64,000 bases of DNA, taken from Oceanisphaera psychrotolerans (GTDB lineage: Bacteria > Pseudomonadota > Gammaproteobacteria > Enterobacterales > Aeromonadaceae). The DNA is taken from positions 25,823-89,822 of the forward strand of contig NZ_MDKE01000007.1 of the NCBI RefSeq assembly GCF_001870485.1, read 5' to 3'. Below, in pieces: positions 26,084 through 35,081 of this stretch. Made by a program: the position numbers and the translations under genes. The notes beneath the pieces were generated by a model. The model did no database searches. It was given only the letters and a program-made list of their open reading frames with translations, and had not been told where the DNA came from. Each line of letters opens with the position of its first letter. Position 1 is the first letter of the stretch.

Positions 26084-27205
26084 ATGCCGGAAAACGAAGG
26101 TCAGCCCCGGGTCGATACCAGTCCCTTTCTGGAAATCCGTGGTCTTACCAAGCTGTACGACGGCCAGCCGGCGGTGGACGACGTCAGCCTGGGGGTGATG
26201 CGGGGTGAAATTTTCGCCCTGCTCGGTGCCTCCGGCTGCGGCAAGTCGACCCTGCTGCGCATGCTGGCCGGGTTCGAACAACCGAGCCGGGGTGAGATTC
26301 TGCTGGACGGCGTCGATATCGCCGAGGTGCCGCCCTTCGAGCGGCCCATCAACATGATGTTCCAGTCTTATGCGCTGTTTCCGCACATGACGGTGGAGGC
26401 GAATATCGCCTTCGGCCTGAAGCAGGACAGACTGCCCCGGGCGGAAGTGGCCGAACGGGTGGCGCAGATGCTGAAGCTGGTGCACATGGAAAGCTTCGCC
26501 AGCCGTAAACCTCATCAGTTGTCCGGTGGTCAGCAACAACGGGTGGCGCTGGCCCGCAGCCTGGCCAAGCAGCCCAAGCTGCTGCTGCTGGACGAGCCGA
26601 TGGGGGCGCTGGACAAGAAGTTGCGCGAAGAGATGCAACTGGAATTGGTCAACATCATCGAGCAGGTGGGAGTGACCTGCGTCATGGTGACGCACGATCA
26701 GGAAGAGGCCATGACCATGGCGAGCCGCATCGCCATCATGAACAAGGGACGCCTGGTCCAGGTGGGCGAGCCGCTGGATGTGTACGAGTTTCCCAACTGC
26801 CGTTACAGCGCCGAGTTTATCGGCTCGGTCAATGTATTCGAAGGGAAACTGGAAGCCAACGAGGCAGACAGTGCCATCATCCGTTGCCCCGAACTGGAGC
26901 GGCCCCTGCGCATCAATCACGGGGTATCCATCGGGGAAGGGTTGCCGATGATGATAGCGGTACGACCCGAGAAGATGTTTCTCTGTGCCGAGGCCCCGAC
27001 GGCAGACAGCAACTGGCTCAGTGGCATCGTCGACGAAATCGCCTATCTGGGCAGTTTGTCGATTTATCATGTGCGGCTCGCCTCGGGTAAACGGATTCTG
27101 GCGACCCTGCCCAACATGGACCGGCATCGTCGGGGCAATCCGACCTGGGGAGACCGGGTGCATTTGCGCTGGGAAGCCGACAGCTGCGCCGTGCTACTGA
27201 CCTAG
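26084..27205 (+). CDS. potG: polyamine ABC transporter ATP-binding protein (PotG-like)
   Basis: This 373-residue ATPase has Walker A GASGCGKST, the Q-loop, signature LSGGQQQRVALARSLA, Walker B LLLLDEPMGALD and the switch MVTHDQEEAMT. A C-terminal TOBE-like domain follows from about residue 280. GGAGGTAAT lies just before the start. It energises the PotH-PotI channel for putrescine uptake. Confidence 0.95.
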   Translation: MPENEGQPRVDTSPFLEIRGLTKLYDGQPAVDDVSLGVMRGEIFALLGASGCGKSTLLRMLAGFEQPSRGEILLDGVDIAEVPPFERPINMMFQSYALFPHMTVEANIAFGLKQDRLPRAEVAERVAQMLKLVHMESFASRKPHQLSGGQQQRVALARSLAKQPKLLLLDEPMGALDKKLREEMQLELVNIIEQVGVTCVMVTHDQEEAMTMASRIAIMNKGRLVQVGEPLDVYEFPNCRYSAEFIGSVNVFEGKLEANEADSAIIRCPELERPLRINHGVSIGEGLPMMIAVRPEKMFLCAEAPTADSNWLSGIVDEIAYLGSLSIYHVRLASGKRILATLPNMDRHRRGNPTWGDRVHLRWEADSCAVLLT

Positions 27206-27215
27206 GGAGGTGATG

Positions 27216-28109
27216 ATGAGTACCCGTTCCCGCTACCATCCTGGCCGCAGCCTGGTAATTGCCCTGCCGTACAGCTGGCTGCTGCTGTTTTTTCTGATCC
27301 CCTTTCTGATCGTGTTCAAGATCAGTCTGTCCGAGGCGGCACTGGCCATCCCGCCCTACAGCGAGATACTGAGCTTTGCCGACGAGCAGTTGCAGCTGGT
27401 GCTCAATCTCGGCAATTATCTGTTTCTGCTGAGCGACAGCCTTTATGTCCAGTCTTATCTGCAGTCGCTCCAGGTGGCCGGCATCTCGACCCTGCTTTGT
27501 CTGTTGATCGGCTACCCCATGGCCTGGGCCATCGTCCACTCCCGCCCTTCCACCCGTAACGTGCTGCTGATGCTGGTGATACTGCCGTCCTGGACCTCGT
27601 TTCTGATCCGGGTCTACGCCTGGATGGGCATTCTCGGCAACAATGGCTTGCTCAACAATATGCTGCTGGCGGTGGGCGCGATCGAGGCTCCGTTGCAGAT
27701 CCTCAACACCAACACCGCCGTCTACATCGGCATCGTCTATGCCTATCTGCCCTTCATGATACTGCCGCTCTATACCGCCCTGATGCGGCTCGACTATTCG
27801 CTGGTGGAGGCGGCCGCCGATCTGGGCGCCCGTCCCTGGAAAAGCATGCTGACGGTGATAGTGCCCCTGACCAGGGGCGGCATCATCGCCGGCTCCATGC
27901 TGGTGTTCATTCCGGCGGTGGGGGAGTTCGTGATCCCCGAGCTGCTGGGCGGCCCCGATACCCTGCTGATCGGGCGGGTGTTGTGGCAGGAGTTCTTCAA
28001 TAATCGTGACTGGCCGATAGCGGCGGCGGTGGCCAGCATCATGCTGCTGTTGCTGATGGTGCCCATCATGTGGTTCCACCACATTCAGCGCAAAGAAATG
28101 GAGGGCTGA
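27216..28109 (+). CDS. potH: polyamine ABC transporter permease (PotH-like)
   Basis: This permease has six membrane segments, beginning LVIALPYSWLLLFFLIPFLI. The cytoplasmic EAA loop LVEAAADLGARPWKSMLTVIVPLTRGGI contacts PotG. The start was set at 27216 (MSTRSRYHPG), five bases after GGGAGG; in-frame starts at 27210 and 27213 are too close to it. The gene is 10 bp from potG and 3 bp from potI. Confidence 0.94.
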   Translation: MSTRSRYHPGRSLVIALPYSWLLLFFLIPFLIVFKISLSEAALAIPPYSEILSFADEQLQLVLNLGNYLFLLSDSLYVQSYLQSLQVAGISTLLCLLIGYPMAWAIVHSRPSTRNVLLMLVILPSWTSFLIRVYAWMGILGNNGLLNNMLLAVGAIEAPLQILNTNTAVYIGIVYAYLPFMILPLYTALMRLDYSLVEAAADLGARPWKSMLTVIVPLTRGGIIAGSMLVFIPAVGEFVIPELLGGPDTLLIGRVLWQEFFNNRDWPIAAAVASIMLLLLMVPIMWFHHIQRKEMEG

Positions 28110-28112
28110 GCC

Positions 28113-28964
28113 ATGGATCATATTCCCGTCAGTCGCTCCCGGCTGCGACCGGGTATCCTGTTGCTGGGCTTCGGCTTTCTGTACCTGCCCATGCTGATAT
28201 TGATTATCTACTCCTTCAACAGCTCGCGGTTGGTCACGGTCTGGGCCGGTTGGTCTACCCGCTGGTACGGCGAGTTGTGGCAGGATCAGATGATGATGCA
28301 GGCGGTGGGTCTGAGTCTGACCATCGCCTTCCTTGCCGCCAGTACCGCCGTGGTGCTGGGTACGGTGGCGGGCTTTGTATTGACCCGGATGGGGCGCTTT
28401 CGGGGGGAAAGCGGCTTCGCCTTCCTGATCACGGCGCCGTTGGTGATGCCGGAGGTGATCACCGGTCTGTCTCTGCTGTTGCTGTTCGTGGCCATGGGCG
28501 ACTGGCTGGGCTGGCCGCAACAGCGGGGCATGGGCACCATCTGGATTGCCCATGTCACCTTCTGCACCGCCTATGTGGCGGTGGTGGTCAGCTCGCGGTT
28601 GCGCGAGCTGGAACGCTCGGTGGAGGAGGCGGCGATGGATCTGGGGGCCCGTCCGCTGAAGGTGTTTTTCGTGATCACCCTGCCGATCATCGCGCCCGCT
28701 ATTATCGCCGGCTGGCTGCTGGCCTTTACCCTGTCGCTCGACGATCTGGTGATTGCGAGTTTCGTGTCCGGGCCCAACGCCACCACCCTGCCGATGGTGG
28801 TGTTTTCCAGTGTACGGCTCGGGGTCAGCCCCAAGATCAACGCCCTGGCGACGGTGATTATCCTGATCGTGTCGCTGGTGACCTTTATCGGCTGGTGGCT
28901 GATGGCGCGTGCCGAACGGCGGCGCGCCCAGGAAGCGGCGGCGGCCCGCGGTGGTGGTATCTGA
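28113..28964 (+). CDS. potI: polyamine ABC transporter permease (PotI-like)
   Basis: The second permease (283 residues) has six predicted membrane segments and the EAA loop SVEEAAMDLGARPLKVFFVITLPII. FTLSLDDLVIASFVSGP is typical of PotC/PotI. It pairs with PotH. GAGGGCTGAGCC precedes its start. The last gene of the transporter is followed 16 bp later by a PuuR-like regulator. Confidence 0.94.
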   Translation: MDHIPVSRSRLRPGILLLGFGFLYLPMLILIIYSFNSSRLVTVWAGWSTRWYGELWQDQMMMQAVGLSLTIAFLAASTAVVLGTVAGFVLTRMGRFRGESGFAFLITAPLVMPEVITGLSLLLLFVAMGDWLGWPQQRGMGTIWIAHVTFCTAYVAVVVSSRLRELERSVEEAAMDLGARPLKVFFVITLPIIAPAIIAGWLLAFTLSLDDLVIASFVSGPNATTLPMVVFSSVRLGVSPKINALATVIILIVSLVTFIGWWLMARAERRRAQEAAAARGGGI

Positions 28965-28980
28965 GGGAGGAAGACGGACG

Positions 28981-29523
28981 ATGGAGCTTGCCGAACGACT
29001 GAAATGGCTGCGCAGCCGTCATGGCCTGACCCAGCGCGAGCTGGCGCGTCGGGCCGGGGTGAACAACAGCCTGATCTCGCAAATAGAACAGGCTGCGGTC
29101 AACCCGTCCGTGGCCACGCTCAAGCGGATACTGGATGGTTTCCCCATCACCATGGGGGCTTTTTTCAGTCTGGAGCGAGAGCAGACCAGGCAGATATTTT
29201 TCCGGCAGCAGGAGCTGCTGCCGATCTCCAGTGGCGAGGTGCAGATGTGGTTGATTGGACCGCTGCAACGGGGCCACAAGCTGGCGCTGCTGCGAGAACG
29301 GTATCCGCCGGGTGCCGATACCGGGCCCGACATGCTGAGCAACGAGGCGGAGGAAGCGGGGCTGGTGCTGAGCGGCGAAATCGAGATCACGGTGGGGGAG
29401 GAATGCTGTGTGCTGCGGGCCGGTGATGGATATTACTTCGATACCCGCCAGCCTCATCGCTTTCGCAATATCGGCAGCGAGTATTGTGAACTGATCTCGG
29501 CGGCGACCCCGCCGACCTTCTAG
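28981..29523 (+). CDS. XRE-cupin regulator, PuuR-like (copy 1)
   Basis: This 180-residue regulator has an N-terminal helix-turn-helix (LTQRELARRAGVNNSLISQIEQ, about residues 15-37) and a C-terminal cupin (about 100-175; ETGPDMLSN-like, GDGYYFDTRQPHRF). PuuR represses the putrescine genes and is released by putrescine. It directly follows potFGHI, preceded by GAGGGAGGAAGACGG, so it is probably part of the operon it controls. It shares layout and wording with the convergent copy 2. The start at 28981 excludes an in-frame N-terminal extension inside potI. Confidence 0.9.
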   Translation: MELAERLKWLRSRHGLTQRELARRAGVNNSLISQIEQAAVNPSVATLKRILDGFPITMGAFFSLEREQTRQIFFRQQELLPISSGEVQMWLIGPLQRGHKLALLRERYPPGADTGPDMLSNEAEEAGLVLSGEIEITVGEECCVLRAGDGYYFDTRQPHRFRNIGSEYCELISAATPPTF

Positions 29524-30062
29524 TAGGTGGGCGGTTGGTTGGCGGAGACGATCAGCAGATCCTGTTCGCCGATGTTGACGAAACGATGGGGTTCGGTGCT
29601 GTCGAAATAATAACCATCCCCCGGGCCCAGCTCGAAACAACGGTCACCGACGGTGAGTTGCAATTGCCCCTGAATAACCACACCGCACTCCTGGCCTGCA
29701 TGGCTGAGCAACTCGGGGCCGGTGTCGGTGCCGGGGGGCATGGTTTCACGCAGCAGGGTGATGGTGCGGCCGGGAAAATGGCTGCCGATAAGCCGGTAGC
29801 TGATGTCTCCCGAGCCACGGTCCGGCTGCTGGTCGGCACGGTAGACCACCGGGTTGCTGTTATCCTGCTCTTCCGCAAAAAACTCCGCCAGTGACATGGG
29901 CAGGCCGTCGAGCAGGCGTTTCAGCGAACCGATGGACGGACTGACCTGATTCTTTTCCACCTGGGAAATAAAACCGTTGGTGACCCCGGAGCGCTTGGCC
30001 AGCTCCCGCTGGGATAACCGGGCCTGCAGTCGTACGCTTTTCAGACGATGACCAATGTCCAT
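29520..30062 (-). CDS. XRE-cupin regulator, PuuR-like (copy 2)
   Basis: This 180-residue paralogue of copy 1 has helix-turn-helix LSQRELAKRSGVTNGFISQVEK and a cupin ending GDGYYFDSTEPHRFVNIG. Stop codons overlap head-on with copy 1 (29520-29523, CTAG), giving a tail-to-tail pair. The start at 30062 (MDIGHRLKS) follows GGAGACATTCCCAG. Both are likely polyamine-responsive; which operons each governs is not shown by the sequence. Confidence 0.9.
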   Translation of the reverse strand: MDIGHRLKSVRLQARLSQRELAKRSGVTNGFISQVEKNQVSPSIGSLKRLLDGLPMSLAEFFAEEQDNSNPVVYRADQQPDRGSGDISYRLIGSHFPGRTITLLRETMPPGTDTGPELLSHAGQECGVVIQGQLQLTVGDRCFELGPGDGYYFDSTEPHRFVNIGEQDLLIVSANQPPTY

Positions 30063-30415
30063 CTGGGAATGTCTCCTGGGGATATTTGAATGGGGAACCG
30101 ATGCGAGCAAGATAACAAATCGGTGCTCAAAGCGTGGCCGTCACCGGTAATGCGCGCACATTCTAACTCAGAACGAAGCGGGTACACAGGGAAGATGAAT
30201 CACCGGGAGCCGCAGATAATAGCCACTCCTTCGGCGTGACGGTGGCATGGCCGGTGATCACCGGTCGTGGTTTTTCAGCAGGGGACGGGGCCATGATGGC
30301 GTAGGGCAAAGAGCGGATCAGGGCAGCGACGCATTGATCGAATGGTAGCGGGAGCGATACTGGAGGGGGAGCCCGATGAACGACGATATCCACATGCACG
30401 GGAGAAGGTGATTGC
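30063..30415. other. 353-bp region before the MgtC-like gene
   Basis: No supported gene. It contains the near-perfect palindrome GGCCGGTGATCACCGGTC (30250-30267) and the related CCGTCACCGG near 30138. A minus-strand ORF at 30163-30432 overlaps the next gene's start and has no ribosome binding site or recognisable content. I see no riboswitch. Confidence 0.4.
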
Positions 30416-31700
30416 ATGAATGATCTGAGCACCAGCCTGTTTGCCGATCACAGTACCCTGGCCCGGCTGGGACTGTCCTTGCTGCTGGGGGCCCTTATCG
30501 GTATTCAGCGGGGCTGGCAAAGCCGGGACAGCCAGGCCGGCCAGCGGGTAGCCGGGGTGCGTACTCATGCTCTGGTGGGCCTCTTTGGCGGTCTGGTGGC
30601 GTTGCTCGGCACCCATGTCGGCCAGTGGCTGACGGGGGTGGGGTTGCTGGGGGTGGTGGCGCTGACGCTGGTGGCCTACCGGGCCCGCAGTCGGGATCAG
30701 GCCGATTACAGTATTACCGGCAGCATCGGTCTGGCGCTGACCTTCTGTTTCGGTGCCCTGGCGCTGTTCGACGATCCGGCCATCGCCGCGACCGCGGCGG
30801 TGATCACCGCCTTTATCCTCGACAACAAGCGGGAGATCCACGGCCTGCTGCAAAAACTGCGGCAACACGAGCTGGATGCGGGGCTCAAGTTGCTGCTGAT
30901 TTCGGTGGTGATGCTGCCGTTGCTGCCAGACCGGGCCATGGGGCCGGGTGGTGCCATCAACCCCTTTGAAATCTGGTGGATGGTGGTGTTGATCGCTTCC
31001 ATTTCCTTTCTCGGCTATTTTGCCATCCGGCTGGGCGGCACCGAAAAGGGCATTTTCTTTACCAGCCTGTTTGCGGGCCTGACCTCGTCCACCGCCCTGA
31101 CCCTGTATTATGCCCGGCTGTCACGCACCACACCGGCGCTGTCCCCGATGCTGGCCGCAGGGATCCTGCTGGCCTGCGGCACCATGTTTCCCCGTATTCT
31201 GGTGTATTGTGCGCTGATCAACCCGGCGCTGCTGGCCGCGCTGTGGCAGCCGGTGCTGGTGATGACCTTGCTGCTCTATGGCCCGGCTATCTGGATCTGG
31301 CACCGGCATCGGGGAGGAGAGACGGTGGGTCAGCCCAGTCTCGACATGAATCCGCTCGATCTGAAGGCGGCGTTTTTTCTTCGGTGGCCTTATTCTGGTG
31401 ATCATGTTGCTCGGAGAATGGTTGAAAAACCTGTTGGGTAACGCCGGTATCCTGGTGCTGGCGCTGGCCTCGGGGGTGACCGATGTGGATGCCATTACCC
31501 TGTCGCTGAGCCGGATGTCACTGACGGGCATCGATCACGGGACGGCGGTACTCGGCATCGTGCTGGCGGCGTCGGTCAACAACCTGGTGAAGACGATGAT
31601 GGCCCTGTCACTGGGCGATCGGGCGCTGGGACGGCGGGTGGCGCTGGCCATGGCGGCCTCGCTGCTGGGCGGGGTGCTGGTCGCCTGGGGTATGAATTGA
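30416..31700 (+). pseudogene. MgtC/SapB - DUF4010 membrane protein, single frameshift
   Basis: The N-terminal MgtC-like domain (LGLSLLLGALIGIQRGWQSR, VRTHALVGLFGGLVALL) and a DUF4010 domain (LFAGLTSSTALTLYYARLS) make a polytopic inner-membrane protein. After NPLDLKAAF the frame changes at the six-T run 31373-31378. The continuation FGGLILVIMLLGEWLKN, VTDVDAITLSLSRM and ASVNNLVKTMMAL in the next frame completes the family C-terminus at 31700. About 427 residues would result from restoring one base. Function is uncertain. Confidence 0.85.
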
Positions 31701-31725
31701 AAAGGCCCGGAAAACCGGGCCTTGG
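31699..31725 (-). terminator. lysC intrinsic terminator
   Basis: On the minus strand AAGGCCCGG-TTTT-CCGGGCCTT is followed by TTCAATT, 23 bp past the lysC stop. The convergent MgtC-like gene ends here too and may share it. Confidence 0.6.
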
Positions 31726-31747
31726 CGTGTGCGGAAGCGAACGGTGA

Positions 31748-33085
31748 TTACGCCGGCAGCAGCTCCCGGTGCAGGTCGGTAATAACCTGATTGGCGCAGC
31801 TTTCTTCCACCAGGAAGCACAGGTTGTGCGGGCTGGCACCGTAGCAGATCATGCGAATATTGACGTTTTCCAGCGCCTGGAATACCCGGGTGCCGGTGCC
31901 GTTGACTTCGCTCATGCGGTTACCGATCAGGGCCACCAGTGCCAGTCCGTGTTCGACCTTGAGGTGACAGTGCCGGCCGAGTTCGGCCTGCACTTCGTCG
32001 GTCAGCAGCTCGGCACCGGCGTCCAGGGTCAGCGACACGCTGATCTCCGAGGTGGTGATCAAGTCCACCGAAATCTTGTGCTTGGCCAGAATACCGAAGA
32101 CCTCGGCCAGAAAACCGTGGGCCTGGAACATGCTCTGGCTGGTCAGGGTCAGCAACACCTGATTGCGACGCAGGGCCAGGGCGCGGAACAGCGGCTGGCT
32201 GGGGGTGCTGTTGCGGATCCAGGTGCCACCGGCTTCCGGCGCCTTGCTGGAGCCCACAAATACCGGGATCTGGCGGCGCACTGCCGGTTGCAGGGTGGCG
32301 GGGTGCAGCACCTTGGCGCCGAAGGTGGCCATTTCGGAGGCTTCGCTGAAGCTGATTTCGGGAATGGCGCGGGCGTCGCTCACCAGCCGGGGATCCGTGG
32401 TGTAGATGCCGGGCACGTCGGTCCATATTTCCACGGCGCCTGCTTCCAGCGCTTCACCCAGCAGGGCGGCGGAAAAGTCGCTGCCGCCCCGGCCGAGGGT
32501 GGTGGTGCGGCCATCCTGAGCGGCGCCGATAAAGCCCTGGGTCACCACCAGCTGGTTGTTGCACAGGGGCTTGAGTTCTTTGGTCACTTCGGCGTGCAGG
32601 GTAGCCAGATCGGGAGTGGCCCGGCTGAAGCGATCGTCGGTGCGCATGACCTTGCGCACGTCAAACCATACCGCCGGGGTACCGCGGTGGCGCAACAGCT
32701 CCACGAACAGCCGGGTAGACATCAGCTCGCCCTGGGATACGATTTCATCGTGCAGCGCCTTGGTGGGGCTGATGGCGGCACTGTCGGACAGCTCCTTGAT
32801 ATGGAGCAGAATGTCCTCGATATGCCGGGTCAGCATCTCGGGCTTGTTCAGGCTGTCGAGAATGCCTTGCTGAATATCGGTCAACTGTTGCAACAGCGTG
32901 GCGCGTGCCTCGGGCTGCTGTTCGCCCGAGGCCAGGGCCACCAGCAGGTTGGTGACGCCGGAGCTGGCGCTCAGTACCGCCAGGCGGGTATCGGGGTTCT
33001 GTTCGAGAATGGCGGCGCAACGACTCATGGCATCGGCATCGGCGACGCTGGTACCACCAAATTTGGCAACGGTTAACTGGCTCAA
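31748..33085 (-). CDS. lysC: lysine-sensitive aspartate kinase III
   Basis: This 445-residue enzyme phosphorylates L-aspartate at the start of lysine, threonine and methionine synthesis. It shows VAKFGGTSVAD, TTLGRGGSDFSAALLGEAL and EIWTDVPGIYTTDPR, then two C-terminal ACT domains (from about residue 300). It lacks a homoserine dehydrogenase domain, so it is the monofunctional LysC type. AAGGAGCTGCAC precedes the ATG start at 33085. A lysine riboswitch in the leader supports lysine control. Confidence 0.96.
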   Translation of the reverse strand: MSQLTVAKFGGTSVADADAMSRCAAILEQNPDTRLAVLSASSGVTNLLVALASGEQQPEARATLLQQLTDIQQGILDSLNKPEMLTRHIEDILLHIKELSDSAAISPTKALHDEIVSQGELMSTRLFVELLRHRGTPAVWFDVRKVMRTDDRFSRATPDLATLHAEVTKELKPLCNNQLVVTQGFIGAAQDGRTTTLGRGGSDFSAALLGEALEAGAVEIWTDVPGIYTTDPRLVSDARAIPEISFSEASEMATFGAKVLHPATLQPAVRRQIPVFVGSSKAPEAGGTWIRNSTPSQPLFRALALRRNQVLLTLTSQSMFQAHGFLAEVFGILAKHKISVDLITTSEISVSLTLDAGAELLTDEVQAELGRHCHLKVEHGLALVALIGNRMSEVNGTGTRVFQALENVNIRMICYGASPHNLCFLVEESCANQVITDLHRELLPA

Positions 33086-33163
33086 GTGCAGCTCCTTGAT
33101 AGGTGCAGAGAAAAACGAATAACGGGGGAACGGCTGCAGGGACGGGAAAGGTCACTTAGAAGC

Positions 33164-33327
33164 ACGCCACCCACAGGTGACAACCCGAAGGATTCAGCCT
33201 TCGTAGCCGAGGGAAATACGCTGCCCCGCATCACCCTCTCGGCGTTATCTCCCCTGACCGGCGATCCTGGGAGTGGGAGCTCCTCCTGCCGGCTGCCTGA
33301 ATAACGCGCCTCTTCTTGCCCGACATC
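33164..33327 (-). promoter_or_regulatory. lysine riboswitch (L box) of lysC
   Basis: The minus-strand leader carries, in order, AGAGGCGCG, CAGGGGAGATAACGCC, GAGAGGGTGAT, the GAAGG/CCTTCGGG arm and GGGTTGTCACC. These are the conserved junction segments of the lysine riboswitch. It ends about 80 bp before the lysC start, and the 3' arm GGTGACAACC/ACCTGTGGGT closes the P1 region. Boundaries are approximate. Confidence 0.85.
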
Positions 33328-33400
33328 GGGCTGCCATATAAGTACTGACTCTGTCTGTCGCTGTCAATAATTAAGTGGTCAAATCCATGTTATATCAGCG

Positions 33401-34729
33401 TTATAACAGATCTTTCATCATGATCTTGGAGCGGCGCTGATAGTTGTAGAGTGCCTGCTTGCCCATCGGCAGGGCACTGACATCCACCGGCTCGAAGCCG
33501 CGCTCCTGAAACCAGTGGATGGAACGGGTGGTGAGAATAAACAGCTGGCTCATGCCGCGCTTCTTGGCCTGCTCTTCCACCTTGTGCAACAGCATGTCGC
33601 CCCGGCTGCCCCGGCGATAATCCGGATGAATGGCCACACAGGCCATTTCCGCCATTGCTTCTTCCGGGAAGGGGTAGAGGGCGGCACAGCCGATGATGGC
33701 ACCGTCTTTTTCGATGATGGTGAACTGGTCGACTTCCATTTCCAGCTGCTCGCGGGAGCGGCGCACCAGGATGCCTTCTTCTTCCAGCGGGCGGATCAGG
33801 TCCAGAATGCCGCCGATGTCGTCGATACGGGCCTGGCGGGCCTGTTCGGCGCTCATGCTGACCAGTTGGGTCCCCAGACCATCACGGGTAAACAGCTCCT
33901 GGATCAGGGCGCCATCTTCCTTGTAGCTCACCAGGTGGCTGCGTGGCACGCCCGCGCGGCAGCTGGAAATGGCCGCACGCAGATAACGGGCGGTGCCGGA
34001 CATGGTGTCGCCTTCCGCCAGCAGCCGCTGCAGGTACTCTTCCGCCTGTTCGGGGAAGAGTTCCGGGATGGCGGTGCCGTCTTCGTTGAGCACGCCGCGC
34101 TGAGAGCAGAAGCCGATAAGCTTGGTGGCCTTGAGCTCGATGGCCAGGCGCCGGGCCAGTTCCTCGGAAGAGAGATTGAAGCTTTCGCCGGTGACCGAGA
34201 AGCCGATAGGGGAAATCAACACAGTGGCGCCGTTGGACAGCTGATGATGAATGGTGTCGGTATGAATGCGGCGCACCCGTCCCGAATGTTGATAATCCAC
34301 ACCGTCATCCACGCCCAGCGGCTGGGCGATGACAAAGTTGCCGGTGACCACGTTGATGCGCGCGTTCTGCATGGGAGTGTTGACCAGTCCCATCGACAAC
34401 CGGGACATGATATCCATCTGCAGGCCGCCACAGACGTTCTTGATGATGCGAAAGCTTTGTTCGTCGGTGACCCGGGTATGCTTGTGAAAGACATTCTCCA
34501 GCCCGGCTTCTTCCAGTCCCTTATCGATTTGCGGACGGGCGCCAAACACGATAACCAGTCGGATCCCGAGGCTGGTCAGCAGCGCGATATCGGTGATGAT
34601 GTTGGGGAAGTTTTCCTGTTCAATGGCTTCGCCGCCCAGCATGACCACGAAGGTAGACCCTCGATGCAGGTTGACATAGGGGCTGGATTGACGAAACGCC
34701 TTGACCAGGGCGGCATCATTATCGCGCAC
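33401..34729 (-). CDS. argA: N-acetylglutamate synthase
   Basis: ArgA (442 residues) starts arginine synthesis by acetylating glutamate. An amino-acid kinase-like domain ([40 protein letters not shown]) binds arginine, and a C-terminal GNAT domain (about 300-442; [18 protein letters not shown]) carries the transferase. The leader has an A+T palindrome, CTAAATATTTAC (about 34786-34799), that weakly resembles an ARG box. It is a single transcription unit convergent with lysC's promoter region. Confidence 0.96.
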   Translation of the reverse strand: MRDNDAALVKAFRQSSPYVNLHRGSTFVVMLGGEAIEQENFPNIITDIALLTSLGIRLVIVFGARPQIDKGLEEAGLENVFHKHTRVTDEQSFRIIKNVCGGLQMDIMSRLSMGLVNTPMQNARINVVTGNFVIAQPLGVDDGVDYQHSGRVRRIHTDTIHHQLSNGATVLISPIGFSVTGESFNLSSEELARRLAIELKATKLIGFCSQRGVLNEDGTAIPELFPEQAEEYLQRLLAEGDTMSGTARYLRAAISSCRAGVPRSHLVSYKEDGALIQELFTRDGLGTQLVSMSAEQARQARIDDIGGILDLIRPLEEEGILVRRSREQLEMEVDQFTIIEKDGAIIGCAALYPFPEEAMAEMACVAIHPDYRRGSRGDMLLHKVEEQAKKRGMSQLFILTTRSIHWFQERGFEPVDVSALPMGKQALYNYQRRSKIMMKDLL

Positions 34730-35081
34730 GGACAGTCCTTTAAGAGCTGAAGAAATAAAGATCCATGATCGTGAAAACTAATGCAAAAAACAAGACTAAA
34801 TATTTACTTTTTGGCGGGTATCACGGGGCTGCATCAAGGTGGTTATCGGTGATGAGCGGGTGTTTTCGGTCCGGAACCCGGGGTGATCCGTGACTATCTC
34901 GGGTCGCTCGCCAGCCATGCATTCTGATATGAAAAATGCGAGCGAGCGCCAATAAAGCGTCCTGTCCGGATACCTGCTTTATGTTAGTCTTTTCAAGGGT
35001 TATTTCCGCTCTGACGGGAAAAATCCCAACTTTCTAGCCAAAAAATCGTAACTATAGCCAAAACAATAAAGCGAGAAAACA
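34730..35081. other. 352-bp divergent region argA / nhaD
   Basis: No gene. It contains an inverted repeat around GGTCGCTCGCC (34903) and GCGAGCGAGCGCC (34938-34950), and the imperfect palindrome GGGTTATTTCCG...GGGAAAAATCCC (34996-35031) close to nhaD. Promoters of both divergent genes should lie here; none was assigned to a known regulator. Confidence 0.4.

Noticed and set aside
27018..28553. 511-codon minus-strand ORF opposite potH/potI
   Set aside because: Antisense of two intact permease genes; Gln/His-rich low-complexity content.
30163..30432. 89-codon minus-strand ORF upstream of the MgtC-like gene
   Set aside because: Overlaps the MgtC-like start, Pro-rich, no ribosome binding site, not recognised.
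34780..34806. ARG box upstream of argA
   Set aside because: CTAAATATTTAC is palindromic but only weakly fits the ArgR consensus; not listed as a separate site.
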